DNA of 64,000 nt from Erythroxylum novogranatense (lineage: Eukaryota; Streptophyta; Magnoliopsida; Malpighiales; Erythroxylaceae): assembly GCA_029891385.1 (NCBI GenBank), contig CM057232.1, positions 70,457,824 to 70,521,823 of the forward strand, given 5' to 3'. Each line of letters opens with the position of its first letter. Position 1 is the stretch's first letter. This document shows, piece after piece, positions 12,501 through 25,600 of the stretch. A model generated the notes under the pieces. It was given only the letters and a program-made list of their open reading frames with translations, searched no databases and was not told where the DNA came from. Made by a program: the position numbers and the translations under genes.

Positions 12501-14353
12501 ATTGAAACCTCTTAGATATGCCTTTACTATCTTATAAATATACATTTTATATTTCTTTTAGAAGATAATATAAAAATATCATGTACTTTTTCTTTTAACT
12601 TGATTTTTACTTTTCAACACTACTGAGCTTATTTATTAAGGATATATTTAAGTTTCAACATTTATTTCTATGATAGTAATTGTGCCAAGTAGTGTTAGAG
12701 TAGGAAGACTATCCCTAATTTAATAGAAATTAATATAAATGTTGTACACCTATAATTCTTATGACAAAATTCAAGGAGTTGAAACATCTTTATTTCTAAT
12801 ATAAGATCAATAGGTTGCATTGAGACACATTAAGAAATATATGCATCACATAATTTAGCATTTAGAACAACAGTTTGAAGAAATTGAAAATCCATTGAAT
12901 CTTTAAACATAGATGTCAAGAAAGACTGGTATAATAAAATCTCACATACTAAAGAAGATTTTTAACATTTTATTTATTGATCAATTCTTATACATGGGTG
13001 TAGACAATTAATTATAATAAAGGATTTGAATGAGGATGATGAATCTTCTAGTATAGAGACATTAATAAATTCAAAAGGTAAATATTCCTTTCTTTAGGTA
13101 ATGCCTTTTAGATTGAAATGCATAAATAGACAATTTTCTTAATTATGTTTAGATTTCAAAGGAAAACATGTAAAACCTTTTGGACGCACATTAAACAATT
13201 AAAGATCTGTATGTATTACATTCCACAAGCAACTATGAGATGAAAGCATCATTTAGGATCTATTACAAGATAAATAAACTATTATAAGGATTTTTTATTC
13301 CTCTTAATTATTGATGGATTTTGTTTTGATAGTATCAAAGATGTTATTAAGTTTAGAAATATACATAAGAGTACAATATAAAACTTATATGTCTAGCAGA
13401 GAGGAACGACCTAAGGGAGACCAAAAATTTTCTAAATATTTAAAGGTTATAAAGATAATTGTCATATAGAAATAGGGATTAAGGTATTAAGAATGTTATT
13501 TAAAGCTAGAAATATTATTTTGAAGGCTAAATTAATGTATAAGAGAAGAATATGCTAGAACATTCTCACAAAAAACTACAATAGGAATGAATATAAGGTG
13601 TCTAATGGAAATAAGTCAATTCATATAATCGTTGATATAAGGAGGAGAAAGAAGATAGAATCTTTAAGGTACCAAAATTAAAAGAGGGATCATAGACTAT
13701 GGAGCTACTGGACGTCGATTCTTGTAGGGAAGAGGGCATATGCACGTAGATGTTTAATGGGCTTTGTTTGAAGGGTTACTATTTTGATTTAGCTCTTTTG
13801 ACTAGAAAAGTTTTAATTTCTTAATGCTTATGTCATCTTTTTACTTTGTCTATCCCTTGAATTATGATCCTACAATGGTTTAGCTCTTTGTTATGTTCTT
13901 TTGGTTTAGCATGAGTGAATTAGGCCTCTTGCCATTTTATTTTTATTTTATTTTATTTCTTTTTTCTCATATCATGTGTATGTGTGATTTTAACTTTATG
14001 CGTCTGCTTTCTGGATTTCTCTTTAATCCTATTATTCTATGTAGCTCTCTTTTGTTTCTTTCTTTGCATGGTTTTATTGTGATACTATGTAAGTGTTCGA
14101 TGGAAAAATACCTCACATCATGCATAGTCAGATCAAGGTCATAGGTATGTGTTTATTTTGGATAATATGCATAAATTACTGTTGTTTGTGCTTCCATCAC
14201 CACCACCAACATCATTCACTGCTAGTGGGTTTTCCATGATTATCGACCAGGTATGTGTTTTTTTTTACCTATTCCCTAGCTGCTCTCTGTGGTCCTTTAA
14301 GTGGTAATAAGCACCGGTTATTTTTATTATACTTTTATTGAGTTTCTTTTTTT
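12501..14353. other. AT-rich intergenic DNA, no gene seen
   Basis: No recognisable protein, RNA or terminal-repeat structure. The small open frame at 13893-14144 is a hydrophobic low-complexity translation of T-rich DNA and is not supported as a gene. Confidence 0.4.
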
Positions 14354-14425
14354 CATTATTATTATTATTTATTCTTATTATTACTATTTTTTAGTATTAT
14401 TATTATTTATTATTAATATTCTTTT
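14354..14425. repeat. Imperfect (ATT)n microsatellite
   Basis: Runs of ATT with interruptions, directly upstream of the SINE-like copy at 14501. The SINE copy at 39592 is likewise preceded, in its own orientation, by an (ATT)n tract. Confidence 0.8.
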
Positions 14426-14500
14426 CCTTATGTATGTATGGTAATTTATTTACTTATATATTTTGAGTTTTTTTTACCTGCATCACTATTTTTTATGTCA

Positions 14501-14634
14501 CATCTGCATGTGGGTCTACAGGAAACAGTCTCTCTACTCTGTAGGGGTAAGGCTGCATACAATCAAACCTTCCCAGACCCCGCTTCATTGTGGGATTTCA
14601 GACTGGGTGTGATAATGATGAAGATGATGATGAT
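14501..14634 (+). mobile_element. SINE, Au-family-like 3' portion
   Basis: Contains the Au-type 3' half: GGAAACAGTCTCTCTACTC, then GGGGTAAGGCTGC, then CCCAGACCCCGC, then GGGATTTCAGACTGGGT, ending in a simple tail of GATGAT units. Plant Au SINEs have this order and end in a short simple repeat (family knowledge). Two more copies lie at 39592-39753 and 49446-49610. I see no clear pol III A or B box upstream, so the head is lost or different. Confidence 0.75.
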
Positions 14635-16319
14635 CATAGACTATGAAGCCTTATGCTAAATTAGTCTTAAGGAAGTGTTTCATATTAAACCAACTTGGTC
14701 ATAAATCAAGTAGTTACACTCTTAAAGAAGTTGTTTAAGTACTAAAGCCAAAATTTTCTATGGTTTAGATACGAATGATGATGAATATGAGGACAATGGA
14801 GATCATAGGTATAATTATGTGATGAGACAAATGTTGTTACCTTTGAAAATAAGAAGACAACATATAGATACTTTAAATGTTGTTTGTATATTATCACCTA
14901 AAGTTTATTTAATGTAATTATTTATAGTGGTATTTATAAGAATATTGTTAGGAAGGATGCTATAACGAGTTTGGTTTTAGAGGTTAAAAGACACCTTACT
15001 TTGTATTCAATTAGTTGGATTAATATAATAGAAAGGATAAAGTAATAAAATGGTGAAAGGTACCTTTTCTTTTATATACACAAAGATATGAATGCTTTCG
15101 CTTATTATTTTTAAGATCTTGCTAGTTTGAGATGGTACCTTAGTATGATGAGTGATAAAGTATCTACTATTGGAATTCTGTAAATATACTGCCCTGGAAA
15201 GCAACTGTATTTACTTATAACTTAATTTTTTCCCAGTTACTTTTGCAATGAAAATATTTATTATTGATAAAACAAAAGAGTTTAGTTTTATTTGTATGAG
15301 CATTATATATTTAGTCATAAGGTACCGAGATTCTTTTGTAAGTAATTTAGATATACATAGAGATGTATGAAAACGTGTATATTATTATAATCTAAAATAA
15401 TTGATTCACAGTTGAATAATCAAGTTGGTCGCTTGATTATGATTTAGATTATTGTGTTGTGATTTATCTCCGAGTAAGTAAAATAGTTTCTTCAAGAGAA
15501 TGATGAGTTTTATATCATGATAGTAGTTGACTATCGATAATGACACTATTAAATGAATATGAAATCAAGTATGTTTTAAAGAATAAAGTAGGTCATTAAT
15601 TTAATCTTAAAACATACAACTTAAGCATTCGTTTATTATAGACCACAATCTTGATGAGTGGTGAACTCATACGTATTTCATTATAATTTTTTATATGATC
15701 AGAATGGATTTTTACAAAGTGTCAATCCAAGGTCTGAATATTATAATTATTAATTAAAACATGTATTAGGGAACATTCACTCAAATAAAGAATTTATAGT
15801 AAGATCTTGTGTGTTAATCACCATATAGAGTAAAACGGGAGATTTAGAAGGAAAAACTAACATAAGGGCAAAACGATAATTTTACCATTTATTGTGCGGA
15901 TGGCTATAATATAGTTCATATTAGAGTTTGCAGTTGGACATCTTATTTGAAACATATATTCTCATAATATTTAGTAATTCAAGAGTTCAACTAATTGTCT
16001 TTAGTGGAATGACATTTAGTTAATAAGCTAGAATTAATAATATTGAGATTAAATTAATTTCAGACTTATTGGAACTTCAATTATATAAGTCCAATTAGAT
16101 TCTCCATTTGGCTTCTAGGAAGGTTATCAAACAAAGTAAGAAATACAAATAGAGGTTTTGAAGCCTATGATTGAATGTTGGGCTTACTTTAATTAATTGT
16201 TAATTAGAAGCCTATATGAACATTTAGAAATGGGCTAAACTTTGATTTAATTTGATTAATTAGATTAATTAAAACAAAGTTATTAAAGATATCAGGTGGT
16301 GGATTTTCGATTTTAATGG
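14635..16319. other. AT-rich intergenic DNA, no gene seen
   Basis: No supported coding sequence. Parts of 15370-16300 resemble the long AT-rich upstream portion of Copia-type LTRs, which would fit the LTR-like end at 17170, but no start or partner LTR could be identified. Confidence 0.3.
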
Positions 16320-16345
16320 GTTAAATGTGCAGCTGCACATTTAAC
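16320..16345. other. 26-bp perfect palindrome
   Basis: GTTAAATGTGCAG at 16320-16332 is followed immediately by its exact reverse complement at 16333-16345, with no spacer. It contains the CAGCTG E-box core at its centre. Function is unknown; it could be a cruciform-prone site or a dimeric protein site. Confidence 0.9.
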
Positions 16346-17170
16346 ATTGGTTTGTTATATTTAAGATGATTTTTAACACGCTTTATCATCATTAAATGGA
16401 GTAATGATCTTATCATTAAATAGTTTAATGGATGTCTTTTAATAATAGCATGTAACCATTTGGCATTCATTGGATTAAAGAAGAAAGAGGTGCATTTGAT
16501 GGACCATCTTCCTTCTTTCATCACACAAAATCGAAAATGAGATGTATCATTTAGGTTATTGTTCTTTTCATATAGCCATCTTAAAACAAATGAGAAGAGT
16601 CTCATTTATTTGTTTCTTTATGATTGATTAAGGAAGGATATGATGCATTAGATGCACTTCACTTCTTTCTTTGAGACTTAACTGAAATGGAGAGAAGAAA
16701 TACAAGGTGTTGTTGAATTTTTAATCTCTCTTTCTCTCTCTCCTCTCTTACATGTGTTGGTCGAAATTTTCATAAGAGGTGTCTTATCATTGGCTTCTTT
16801 CTTCTAAGGAAAAATCTCTTCAATTTTTCTTCTCCTTTCCCACCAAAGGATCTTGTTAACCCAGTTGTCCAAGGAGAAAAAATGGTAGATTGGATTAGTA
16901 GAGAATACAATAATAAGAAGAGAATACATTAACTAGGAGAGGATACATTGCCAAGGATAGGATAGCACAGTGAGGAGTTAAAGCTGTAGCAAAGGAGTCA
17001 GTAATAATTTATATCTTGTTATTTAAGTAAATTATTTTCCTTATACCGTATCATGTATAGCTTGGCATGTTGATTTGGTTATATTGCTTTCACCGCAATT
17101 TTGATTTCTAAAAAATTTTAAAATCTACCGTTTTACCCAAATATAGTATGTTTATGTTTCTGATCCAACA
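16346..17170 (+). repeat. Possible 3' part of a Copia-type LTR
   Basis: The stretch has the texture of a plant Copia LTR. There is a CT-rich tract at 16720-16750, a leader-like GTGTTGGTCGAAA at 16755-16767, a segment around CACCGCAATTTTG at 17091-17103, and an end TGATCCAACA at 17161-17170. No matching second LTR or primer site follows, so it would be a solo or truncated copy. This rests on remembered LTR style, not an alignment. Confidence 0.25.
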
Positions 17171-17389
17171 TCTACAGGCTAAGGAAAGACTACATTAACT
17201 TTACCTTTTTATCCTTAAAAGGAAGTAAAAAATAAAAGATTTTAAAATATAAGTTAGAGACTATAATCAAAAAGTCTAAGAAGGTGTATACCTTAATTTT
17301 GAAACGGGTATTAAAAGTGTAGTAAGATTGTAAAGTGATAGAGCATCATAAGGTAACCAAAACATTGTAATGAGAACTCAAGGAAGTGG

Positions 17390-17900
17390 CAATAGAGGAA
17401 TTACCTTACTATTTATAAGAGATATTCAACATCATATTGATGTGATTCATAGTATTAGCTTCACAATTTATTTTATGATAGGTAAGTTTAAAGGAGACTA
17501 ATATTCATAAGGAGATAATAAAAGAAATATTGCCTAAAGTGCATACGTAAGAAAGTATGAGTCCATGCACACTTTTAGGTTTACTAACCTTAAAAACAAT
17601 GGAAATTGAAGTGTGTGGATAGTTATAATATTAGCAAGATTTTACTGTCAAGTACAAATTCTCTATTCTTAGGGTAAATGATGCTTGGTAGGCTATTTAG
17701 TGAAAATGTATTTTTAAGATTGATCTTTGTGGTAGATATTACAATATTTGAATAAAACTTAGAGATTAATGGAAGATAGCTATTAAGGAAAATGAACTGC
17801 TATATGTGTGGCATAGGATGGTGTTAAGTTAAGACTAATGTGTTTAGTACATTTGCGGCTTATTAAGTTTGTAGATAGTTAATGTAAAGATAATAGATTC
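17390..17900 (+). pseudogene. Degenerate Ty3/gypsy reverse transcriptase fragment
   Basis: With several frameshifts and stops, consecutive + frames read in the order expected of a gypsy RT. RDIQHHIDVI-like comes first (about 17420). ESMSPC, the 'E S M S P C A' region, follows at about 17560, and then NGNWSVW-like (about 17605). After that come VKYKFSIL-like, KIDL, WKIAIKENELLYVW (about 17770) and FVDS. The spacing matches the family. No catalytic FVDD box survives. It is not expressible. Confidence 0.6.
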
Positions 17901-18419
17901 ACTAAAAAACCTACCATTTAGGACCTTAAATTTAAGTCCTTATTTGACTAATGCTTGGCTCTTAGGAAATTAGGTGAACTGTTCTCCCTTCTCCAACTTA
18001 GGTTTGTCCCTCCCTATTTGTTCCCTATACTTCTTCTCTTGAAGCTCCCTCATTTTTAGGTATTGATTTTCAATCTTTATCATGCCCATATTCTCAAGGA
18101 CTTTAAGTCTTTTTACCCTCTTTATTTCCTACCTCTCTATTCATTCCATATTTAGCAGTGACTTTCTAAACTATACCTAATACGCCTACACCTTAGAAAC
18201 CTTTATAAACATATCTACTTTTGAATTTCCACCTAACCTGGAAACAACATCCTTTCCACCCTTAAATAACCCTACCTTCTCCCCATTGCTTATTCCTCCC
18301 AACTTGTCTTTTAAATCCTCTTTAAGAACCCCTACTCCCATCCTATCTTATTTGAAACAACCTTCTCCCGAACCTTTTTCAATCATTATCCAAACTCCCT
18401 CCTCCTCTCAACCAGTTAC

Positions 18420-19330
18420 CAACTAGAGACTAAGTTAGAGAAAGTTGGTGGGTAAGGTTGATGGGAACTCACTACAATATCTACCTCTTGATTTGACTGA
18501 AGGAAGAGCAATAGTGGTTCCAAATATGGAGACCTTACAAGAAGGTGCAAAATCTTGGAGTTTAATATTGGTTGGCTTCTTTTAAGGTTAAAGACTAAAA
18601 TTTACTATGGTTCAACATTAGAACATGAACATGTGGGGAAATGATGGACTATACGAAGTATTTTTAATAAAGGAAAATATGTTTCTTTTCAAGTTCAATA
18701 CAGAACAAGGAGCCAAGGATGTGTTGGGAGCATGATTATGGTAGTCGCAGACTACTATAGTGTTCATTCAACCATGTAGATCTGTAACAACTATAGACAA
18801 TATTTCTAGGAACATGTGCCAATTTTGATCAACTTCTTTTAAGTTCCACTCGAATCCTTGTCCACCAAAGGACTGAGCTCTAGCAAGACCAATGAGAATG
18901 GACCAACTAATAGCTCATCGAAGAATATTAGGATTTGCACGATTATGCGTAAGTGTGGAACTTATTAAGGAGTTTCTTGATGCAATTCCTATCATAAAAC
19001 TAGGTGAAAATAACAATTTGATTGAGGTTTTGATCAGGATATTCTATTAGTAGGAGACAAACCTTAGGCAACAAGGCTTATAGTGGAGAGCTATAGGGAG
19101 AAAGTTCTCTTAGGGGACTATAAGGAGTTAATTGGACTTAACAAGCAAGTAACCAATCTAAAGAAGGCTTACAATTTAGTTAACCAATCAGTATTTCCTC
19201 AATGGAAGGAGTAGGAAGGTATAAAATGTAAGGAAACAACAAATGAGAAGGAAGACATTGTGAACAATTTTGAAGCCCAAAAGGTTAACAAGGAGTATAA
19301 CAATAAAGGAATTGAATGAGTGGCTCAAAG
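18420..19330 (+). pseudogene. Degenerate DUF4283-type protein (plant LINE ORF1-like)
   Basis: Three stretches in + frames match the DUF4283 domain found in ORF1 of plant L1-type LINEs and related gag-like proteins. They are EGRAIVVPNMETLQEGAKSW (about 18504-18563), LYEVFLIKENMFLFKFNTEQ (about 18650-18712), and ARPMRMDQLIAHRRILGFAR followed by LCVSVEL and a stretch ending near NLIEV (about 18870-19030). Frames change and stops occur between them. Upstream (18000-18420) is proline-rich in translation, as in such proteins; downstream (19080-19330) is a charged stretch. No LINE endonuclease or RT was found nearby, so this is a fragment. Confidence 0.7.
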
Positions 19331-20375
19331 TATGGAGGGGAAGTAAGCCTATATAAAATTCACTCATTATTAAAAGAAAATAATAGTGAGGAAGTCAATA
19401 ATAGACTTTCCTATAAGGTAGGAGATGATAAGGAACTAAGCAATGAGGATTCATAATAGAAACAAGGAGAAAATCTAGGAGAAAGAAGAAGCTAGGGAAG
19501 GACAAAGAGAAAAGCACCCAATGTCTTTAGAGTTATTTCTTTTAATTGGTTCACTAGTCCTATATAGATCCTTTCATTAGCTAGTAAAGCTTGCATCATA
19601 TCAAGAGACTCTTAGATGCATTCATGTTTTTGTGAGTATGAAGTTAATCCTTAGTGAATTAATGTGTTAAGAGGCAATTTGTGAGTTGTAATTGAGTGAT
19701 TGGGATATCAAATTAATGAACTAATGAAAGAAGGTGGTTGTAAGATGGGTGCTTCTTTATTAATTGAAAGAAGAGTTGACAAATTCTCAAGTGGATTTAA
19801 GCAATATATCTAGGCCAAAATACTATAAATTTGTTATGCACTCTCATCCTTACTTTTAAAAATTTTCATATTATTTATTATTAATATAATTGGGATTCTT
19901 TTTATTATTTAATTTAAGTTGAATTACAGTCATATATGTTTATTGAAGCCCACTTCATTTAATCCTTATCATTTGATATTGCATTTTTATGAATAATACT
20001 AAACATTCTTTAAGATTTTGTAGTCAAATAACTATAGAGAAGTAATTCAACCTCCCACACTGGTATGCCATTTAGGGACCAAATATCGGTATTAGAGTGG
20101 GTTTCTTTCATTACATATTTTTCTCATAAAATTTGAGTAAAGATCACTATGAAACCATTCACAAAAAATTTTAGTCAAGAAAGATAAAGCATGAGTGAAG
20201 ACTCATTCTTTAACAATTTCTAAAGGAATCAATTTATACTATATAGTAGAAAATGGACATTATACTGCAGTAAAGGTTACTGAAATAGAAATGTCAATAG
20301 TAAGATTCTTTAAAAAAGGTTTAAGTGGAATAATAAGGATAAGAGTCTCATTACATTCAATTGTAAAGTCATAAA
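19331..20375. other. AT-rich intergenic DNA, no gene seen
   Basis: No recognisable coding or structural feature. It ends at the left edge of the chromovirus. The five bases before that edge, 20371-20375 (ATAAA), are the left target-site duplicate. Confidence 0.4.
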
Positions 20376-23300
20376 TGCAACATCCCACTACCACAAGGTA
20401 AATACCCGAATACCCGAAGGAGATTCAAGTCCATACCCTATGAAAATGATATGTTGGAGTAATAAAAAATCCAACTTATACATGGCACCATCTAACATAC
20501 TCAAAAGTCACTAAATTTTTAAACCATTCACTTCATTCATTCATAAAGCTTACATTGTTTCCATCAAACAAATATTTACAAAACCTTTTATAGGTTCTAA
20601 CAAAACTACAAAAATAACAAAAACTATATCACTTTTGGTGTCAACTGACAGACCTTTGAGTCATTTCTCTATCCAAAAGATTCCTTAAATCCTGACTAAG
20701 GAGCTAGGTTTCCAGTCTCGTACCTGAAAAATCACAATTTTTAATGAGTTTTGCAAACTTAATGAATGAACCATCATTGATGAATTCACCGGATTACATA
20801 TACACATCACGTATATCCCAGATATTCATATAGAACATATAATTATTTTTTAGATACTCATACATCATGGCATAACATATGGTCACTCATTACAGCTTTG
20901 CAAATCATTCATGAATTTCAATCTTATATGAACGCTATATGCATCAGATTCACATTCGTTCTTATTGTTGTGATTGAGTGCCTATCACATACTCATATAA
21001 ATATTGGCCTATAGGGCCCACTTAGAACAAAATCATGGAGCATAGCTTTACGTGGAAGCGCTTCAAACTGGCTACTCAAGTCACAACGCCCTTATCTAAA
21101 CATGCATTTTTTGAAATGCATCAAATACTGAATATGTCATATTTCACAATCTTATATAAATGCTCAGACAAAGTCTTTCACAGTCATCGGGCTTAAATCC
21201 GGCATTCAACTTTTGTTGAGGATCAAATGTCAAATTTATATCAAATCAAAACACTCCCAATACATGCTCAACTATTAAACTCCTCGAACCTCAGGTCCGA
21301 AATCTAAAAAAAACTCACAAATAGTTCAATAATATTGGAAATTTAACAAATCAAATTAAATTCAAATCAAATCAATCCTAGAAAATCATCTAGGTTGACT
21401 CACGGTATGCTCCAAGAAGCTATTGCCTAGATGGTCCAACATTGTCCGACTGGCATCTGATGTGCTCCTCTAAAACGTGCATAACACATTCACAAATATC
21501 ACATTCTTGTACAAATGTACAAGTGTTCTTTTATGCATGTCATTGTATAGAAAGTATGCACAATGCATGTTTAATAACAATTTCGGGTATCTTATTGTAA
21601 TTTTCATCATCAAATTGAACAGATATCAAATGCCTCATTGATATCATTTGGTACTTATAATTTGGACCAAAATAAAACAATGTGAAATCCATTTCATAAC
21701 TTAATTGACCACTTCAGATTTTCTACCCATATGATTTCGAGTCAACTTCGCATAATTAATCTGATAGTGTATATGAAAAAATTAGGCAATATTTCCTTCT
21801 GGAAAATTGTTCAACCATGTCTTAAGTTTCTAATGACTCTAAGATCATCCAAATTGATTCAGTATTCTATGAGTTATGCACAAAATACCACATACTATGC
21901 ACATTTAAACTTTTGGCTAGTACATGATCATACCGTCTAATTGTACACCTCATATCTTTCAACTTAGATATCCAAAAATTACAAACTTTATACCAATTTA
22001 AAGCTAAGAAAATAAGTTACAACTTATATGAAGACACCTTAGTTTAATTCGGCCTACATCAATACAGTTTATTCAATAACCACAGGACATGATTTCTGTT
22101 CCTGGTCATGTTATAGCCTAAGCTAAGATGTAGTTTCATACCAAATTTAAAAATCTTAGAGATAGAATTAAAATTTGACTTCTTCAATAAAGTTGTAGAA
22201 TTATGTCTCTAGTTTAATATTAACTAATAATCAACTTATTTGAAAATCTACAGATCAATTTATAATCAGAATACCGAAGCATGTTCATGAAAATTTTCCA
22301 GTTCATAATGTTCCAGTAGACTTCCACGTTTTCATCCTATTAATCACTTCCAATTTAATTCAGATAGCTCTAAATTTTTAAGGAGAGAAACAAAAATGTC
22401 TTAGGAATCCATTGATATAAGTTTCAAGTCATTTGGAGTTCGGATGAAAAAGTTATAACCAAAAGACTTAGGGTTGTTCAATAAAATACTCTAGTTCATA
22501 ACCCATACATGCAACCCATCATCTTTTCTCTCTCTAGAACGTAGACCATCTTCTCCACCGAAATCCCATTTTTTTCCTCCACTTCTCCACTTTTAAAATT
22601 CATATCTATTACATCCATTACATAGACTAACTTTCCTACTCTCCTTTCAGCTCAACAACTCATAACAAATAAAAAATCCAAGGTTCATACTTAATCATTA
22701 AAATCAGAAACCTCACCTTCACTTTCTGCATATTTTTGTTTTGCCTCTATTGCTAAAACTCTTCTTCCAATAAAAACCACACATGTATGGATCCACAAGC
22801 ATGAAAACATACACCATTTATGCATACATCTATTAAAACATTAAAACATCAATGTAACTTACTTGGTTTATACTTCAACAAAATTCCAGAAATGGGGATA
22901 GAAAATAAGAAGGAAGATGGTGTAGATGGTTTCGGTGAAACCAAGGAAAACAACTGCAAAAATATTTTTTTAATGCCTAGGTGTTTCATTAGTGCTTTAA
23001 CACATGTCTCCAATGCATGTCTTTCACTTGTTCACTAGATAAGCTACCATTTGTCTTATAGTTATAGGTCCACATGTCACACATGATTTTATCCATTTAT
23101 CACTCTATAATTTGTCCATTTGTCAATTAATTTCTAATACAATTGTCACACTTCTATTTATCCCTTATTTCAATATTTTTCATAGTCTAAAATACCTCAA
23201 TTTTTTTGATAAATTTCCAAAATATCTGAAATGTTTCCAAAAATGCAAAATAAATTATAATACACACCAAATTTAATTTTCAAGATAATTAATCCGTAAT

Positions 23301-23616
23301 TCACCAAAAACTCTGAAATAATAACTATTATCACCAAATAAATTTTCAGCTCTAAATAATTCACCAAAAAAATTAAAATATCCTAAATATACCAAAATTG
23401 CCAAATCACAATTAATACACTCCAATTTAATCCAAAATTTCCACTTATAAATCAAATTTACCTAGAAATGCCAATGATTGCATGTACAATCATATGAATG
23501 TGCAAAATAAATATGTATGTCACAATTAACTTATGCATGACATGTATTTTCCTAATTTCACAATACTTTCTCATAAATTACTATTCTAGCCTTAACATAG
23601 GTATCGGGATGTTACA
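20376..23616 (-). repeat. 3' LTR of the chromovirus
   Basis: Aligns along its whole length with 28280-31512. 3,241 bp, bounded by TGCAACATCCC and GGGATGTTACA on the + strand. Open frames inside it are shadows. The LTR is long for a gypsy element but within the range known for this lineage. Confidence 0.95.
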
Positions 23617-24303
23617 ACTCTCCCCTCCTAACAAAAATTTTGTCCTCAAAATTCTTACCTAAATGATCAAATAGGTAGAGGTACTGATTGCTCATATGCT
23701 CCTTCATTTCCCATGTGGCTTCTTCACTTGAATGATTCTTCCAAAGGACTTTCACCATCAGAATCACCTGGTGCCTTAGTTGCTTATTCTGGTAATCAAT
23801 TATCCTCATAGGTTTCTCAACATAGCTCAGATTACTAGAGACTTCAATCTCCTGAGTCAGTATCACATGAGTTAGATCCGATCGATATCGCCTAAGCATG
23901 CTTACATGAAACACATTACATATCTGAGCCATTTTTGAAGGTAAGGCTAACTTATAAGCCAATGGTCCAATTCTTTCAATTATCTCATATGGACCAATAT
24001 AGTTCGAACTTAACTTACCTTTCTTACCAAATCTCAATATACCTCGCCAAGTTGATACTCTAAAAAATACCCTGTCACCAACTTGATACTCCATATCTCT
24101 CCTATGTTGATCCACATAACTTTTCTGTCTATCTTGTGTCATTTTAATTCTACTGCGGATCAGTTTTACCTTATCAAAGGTATCCTTAATCAACTCTAGG
24201 CCTTTAACAATTTTTAGACCCTCTTCATCCCAGTATAAAGGCAAATAACACTTCCTGCCATACAACACCTTATATGGAACCATACCAATACTACTATGAT
24301 ATT
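23612..24303 (-). pseudogene. Integrase C-terminus with GPY/F module and chromodomain
   Basis: Open frame of about 223 codons. LRFGKKGKLSSNYIGPYEI and the following FHVSMLRRY are the GPY/F region. The end reads VKVLWKNHSSEEATWE, a chromodomain-like tail typical of chromoviruses, where it is thought to steer insertion to particular chromatin. The frame ends RRGEL then TAA, and that stop (23612-23614) uses bases of the LTR itself. The upstream part of integrase is separated by stops. Confidence 0.9.
23617..23630 (-). other. Polypurine tract
   Basis: On the - strand this reads GGAGGGGAGAGT-like, directly before the LTR start TGTAAC. It is the expected primer for second-strand synthesis in LTR elements. 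Confidence 0.85.
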
Positions 24304-25041
24304 GATTATTATAGGCGAATTCAATAATAGTATATATTTATCCCATGCTCCCTAGAACTCCAGAACATAAGCTCTGAGCGTATCCTTGATAGTCTTGATC
24401 GTTCTCTCACTCTGACCATCTGTCTGAGGATGAAAGATCGTACTAAAATTTAGCTTGGTACCCAAAGTTGTCTGTAAACTACCCTAAAATCTCGAGGTAA
24501 ATCTAAGTTCCCTGTCTGAAACTATGAAAACTAGAATCCTATGTAACCTCACAACCTCATTTACATATCGCTGAGCTAATTGATCTAGTGAAAGATTTTC
24601 TCTCACTGGCAAGAAATGGGTCGATTTGGTCAGTCTATCCACAATGATCCAAATGGCATCATGTTGCCTCGGAGTCCTCGGCAAACCCATAATGAAATCC
24701 ATCGTGATTCGTTTCCATTTTTACTCTAGAATAGGTAACAAGTGTAATTTCCCTACTGGAGCTTGATGCTCGGCCTTAACCTGTTGACAAGTTATGTATT
24801 TAGACACAAACTCTGCTACTTGCTTTTTCATACCAAGCCACCAGTAATGTTGTTTCAGCGTGTTATATATCTTGGTAGTACCAAGATGCATAGCATAAGC
24901 TGCTAAATGTGCTTCCTCTAAAATCTCCTTCCTCAAATTATCAATTTTGGGCACACATAGTCTTTGCTTTAACCTCAAAATATCATCTCTCACTTCAAAC
25001 TCAGAATCTGGATTCACTTTCAACTTCTCAATTAACTTCAC
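24304..25041 (-). pseudogene. Integrase zinc-finger and catalytic core
   Basis: The upstream frame (25041-24721) carries the HHCC-type zinc region with H-LGTTKIYNTLKQHYWW and the cysteine pair in ITCQQVK. The core (24702-24484) starts MDFIMGLPRT, has the first catalytic Asp in WIIVDRLTKSTHF and the second in VSDRELRF. The glutamate-bearing part follows in 24480-24330 with stops. Frames are split by in-frame stops, so no intact integrase is made. Confidence 0.9.
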
Positions 25042-25600
25042 TAAATCTGGATCTTTGCTCTAAGCCTCTTTGATTCTTTCGACCATCATTTTGCTCCAAA
25101 TTTAATTCAACATTCAATGCTTTTAACTAAATTAGGCTCCTTAACCTCGATAATTATACTTATGCCACACTGCTATATGATTTCCTACTCAATGCATCAG
25201 TTACAATATTAGCTTTACCAGGATGATACTCAATTGTACAACCATAATCTTTTAACAATTCTATCCACCTCATCTGTCTCATATTTAACTCTTTCTAGCT
25301 CAACAGATATCTCAAATTTTTATGATCAGTAAATACCTAAAATATTTCACCATATAGGCAATGTCTCCAGATCTTCAGGGCAAACACTACTGCAGTAAGT
25401 TTCAGATCATGAACTAAGTAATTAAATTCATGAGACCTCAACTGTCTCACTGCATATGTTATTACTTTATCATGCTGCATTAGTACACATCTTAAACCCT
25501 GATGCGATGCATCACTGTACACAATATAACCTCCAAAACTCGATGGGATAGCTAATACAGGCGCTGAAGTTGACTGATGCTTTAGCTCCTCAAAACTCCT
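25042..25600 (-). pseudogene. RNase H region
   Basis: The frame 25522-25337 reads [15 protein letters not shown] and [13 protein letters not shown], the gypsy RNase H segment. A motif usually reading HDLEL is HDLKL here, which removes a conserved acidic residue. The tether continues downstream to about 25042 with stops (remnants of the DALSRK box). Confidence 0.85.
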
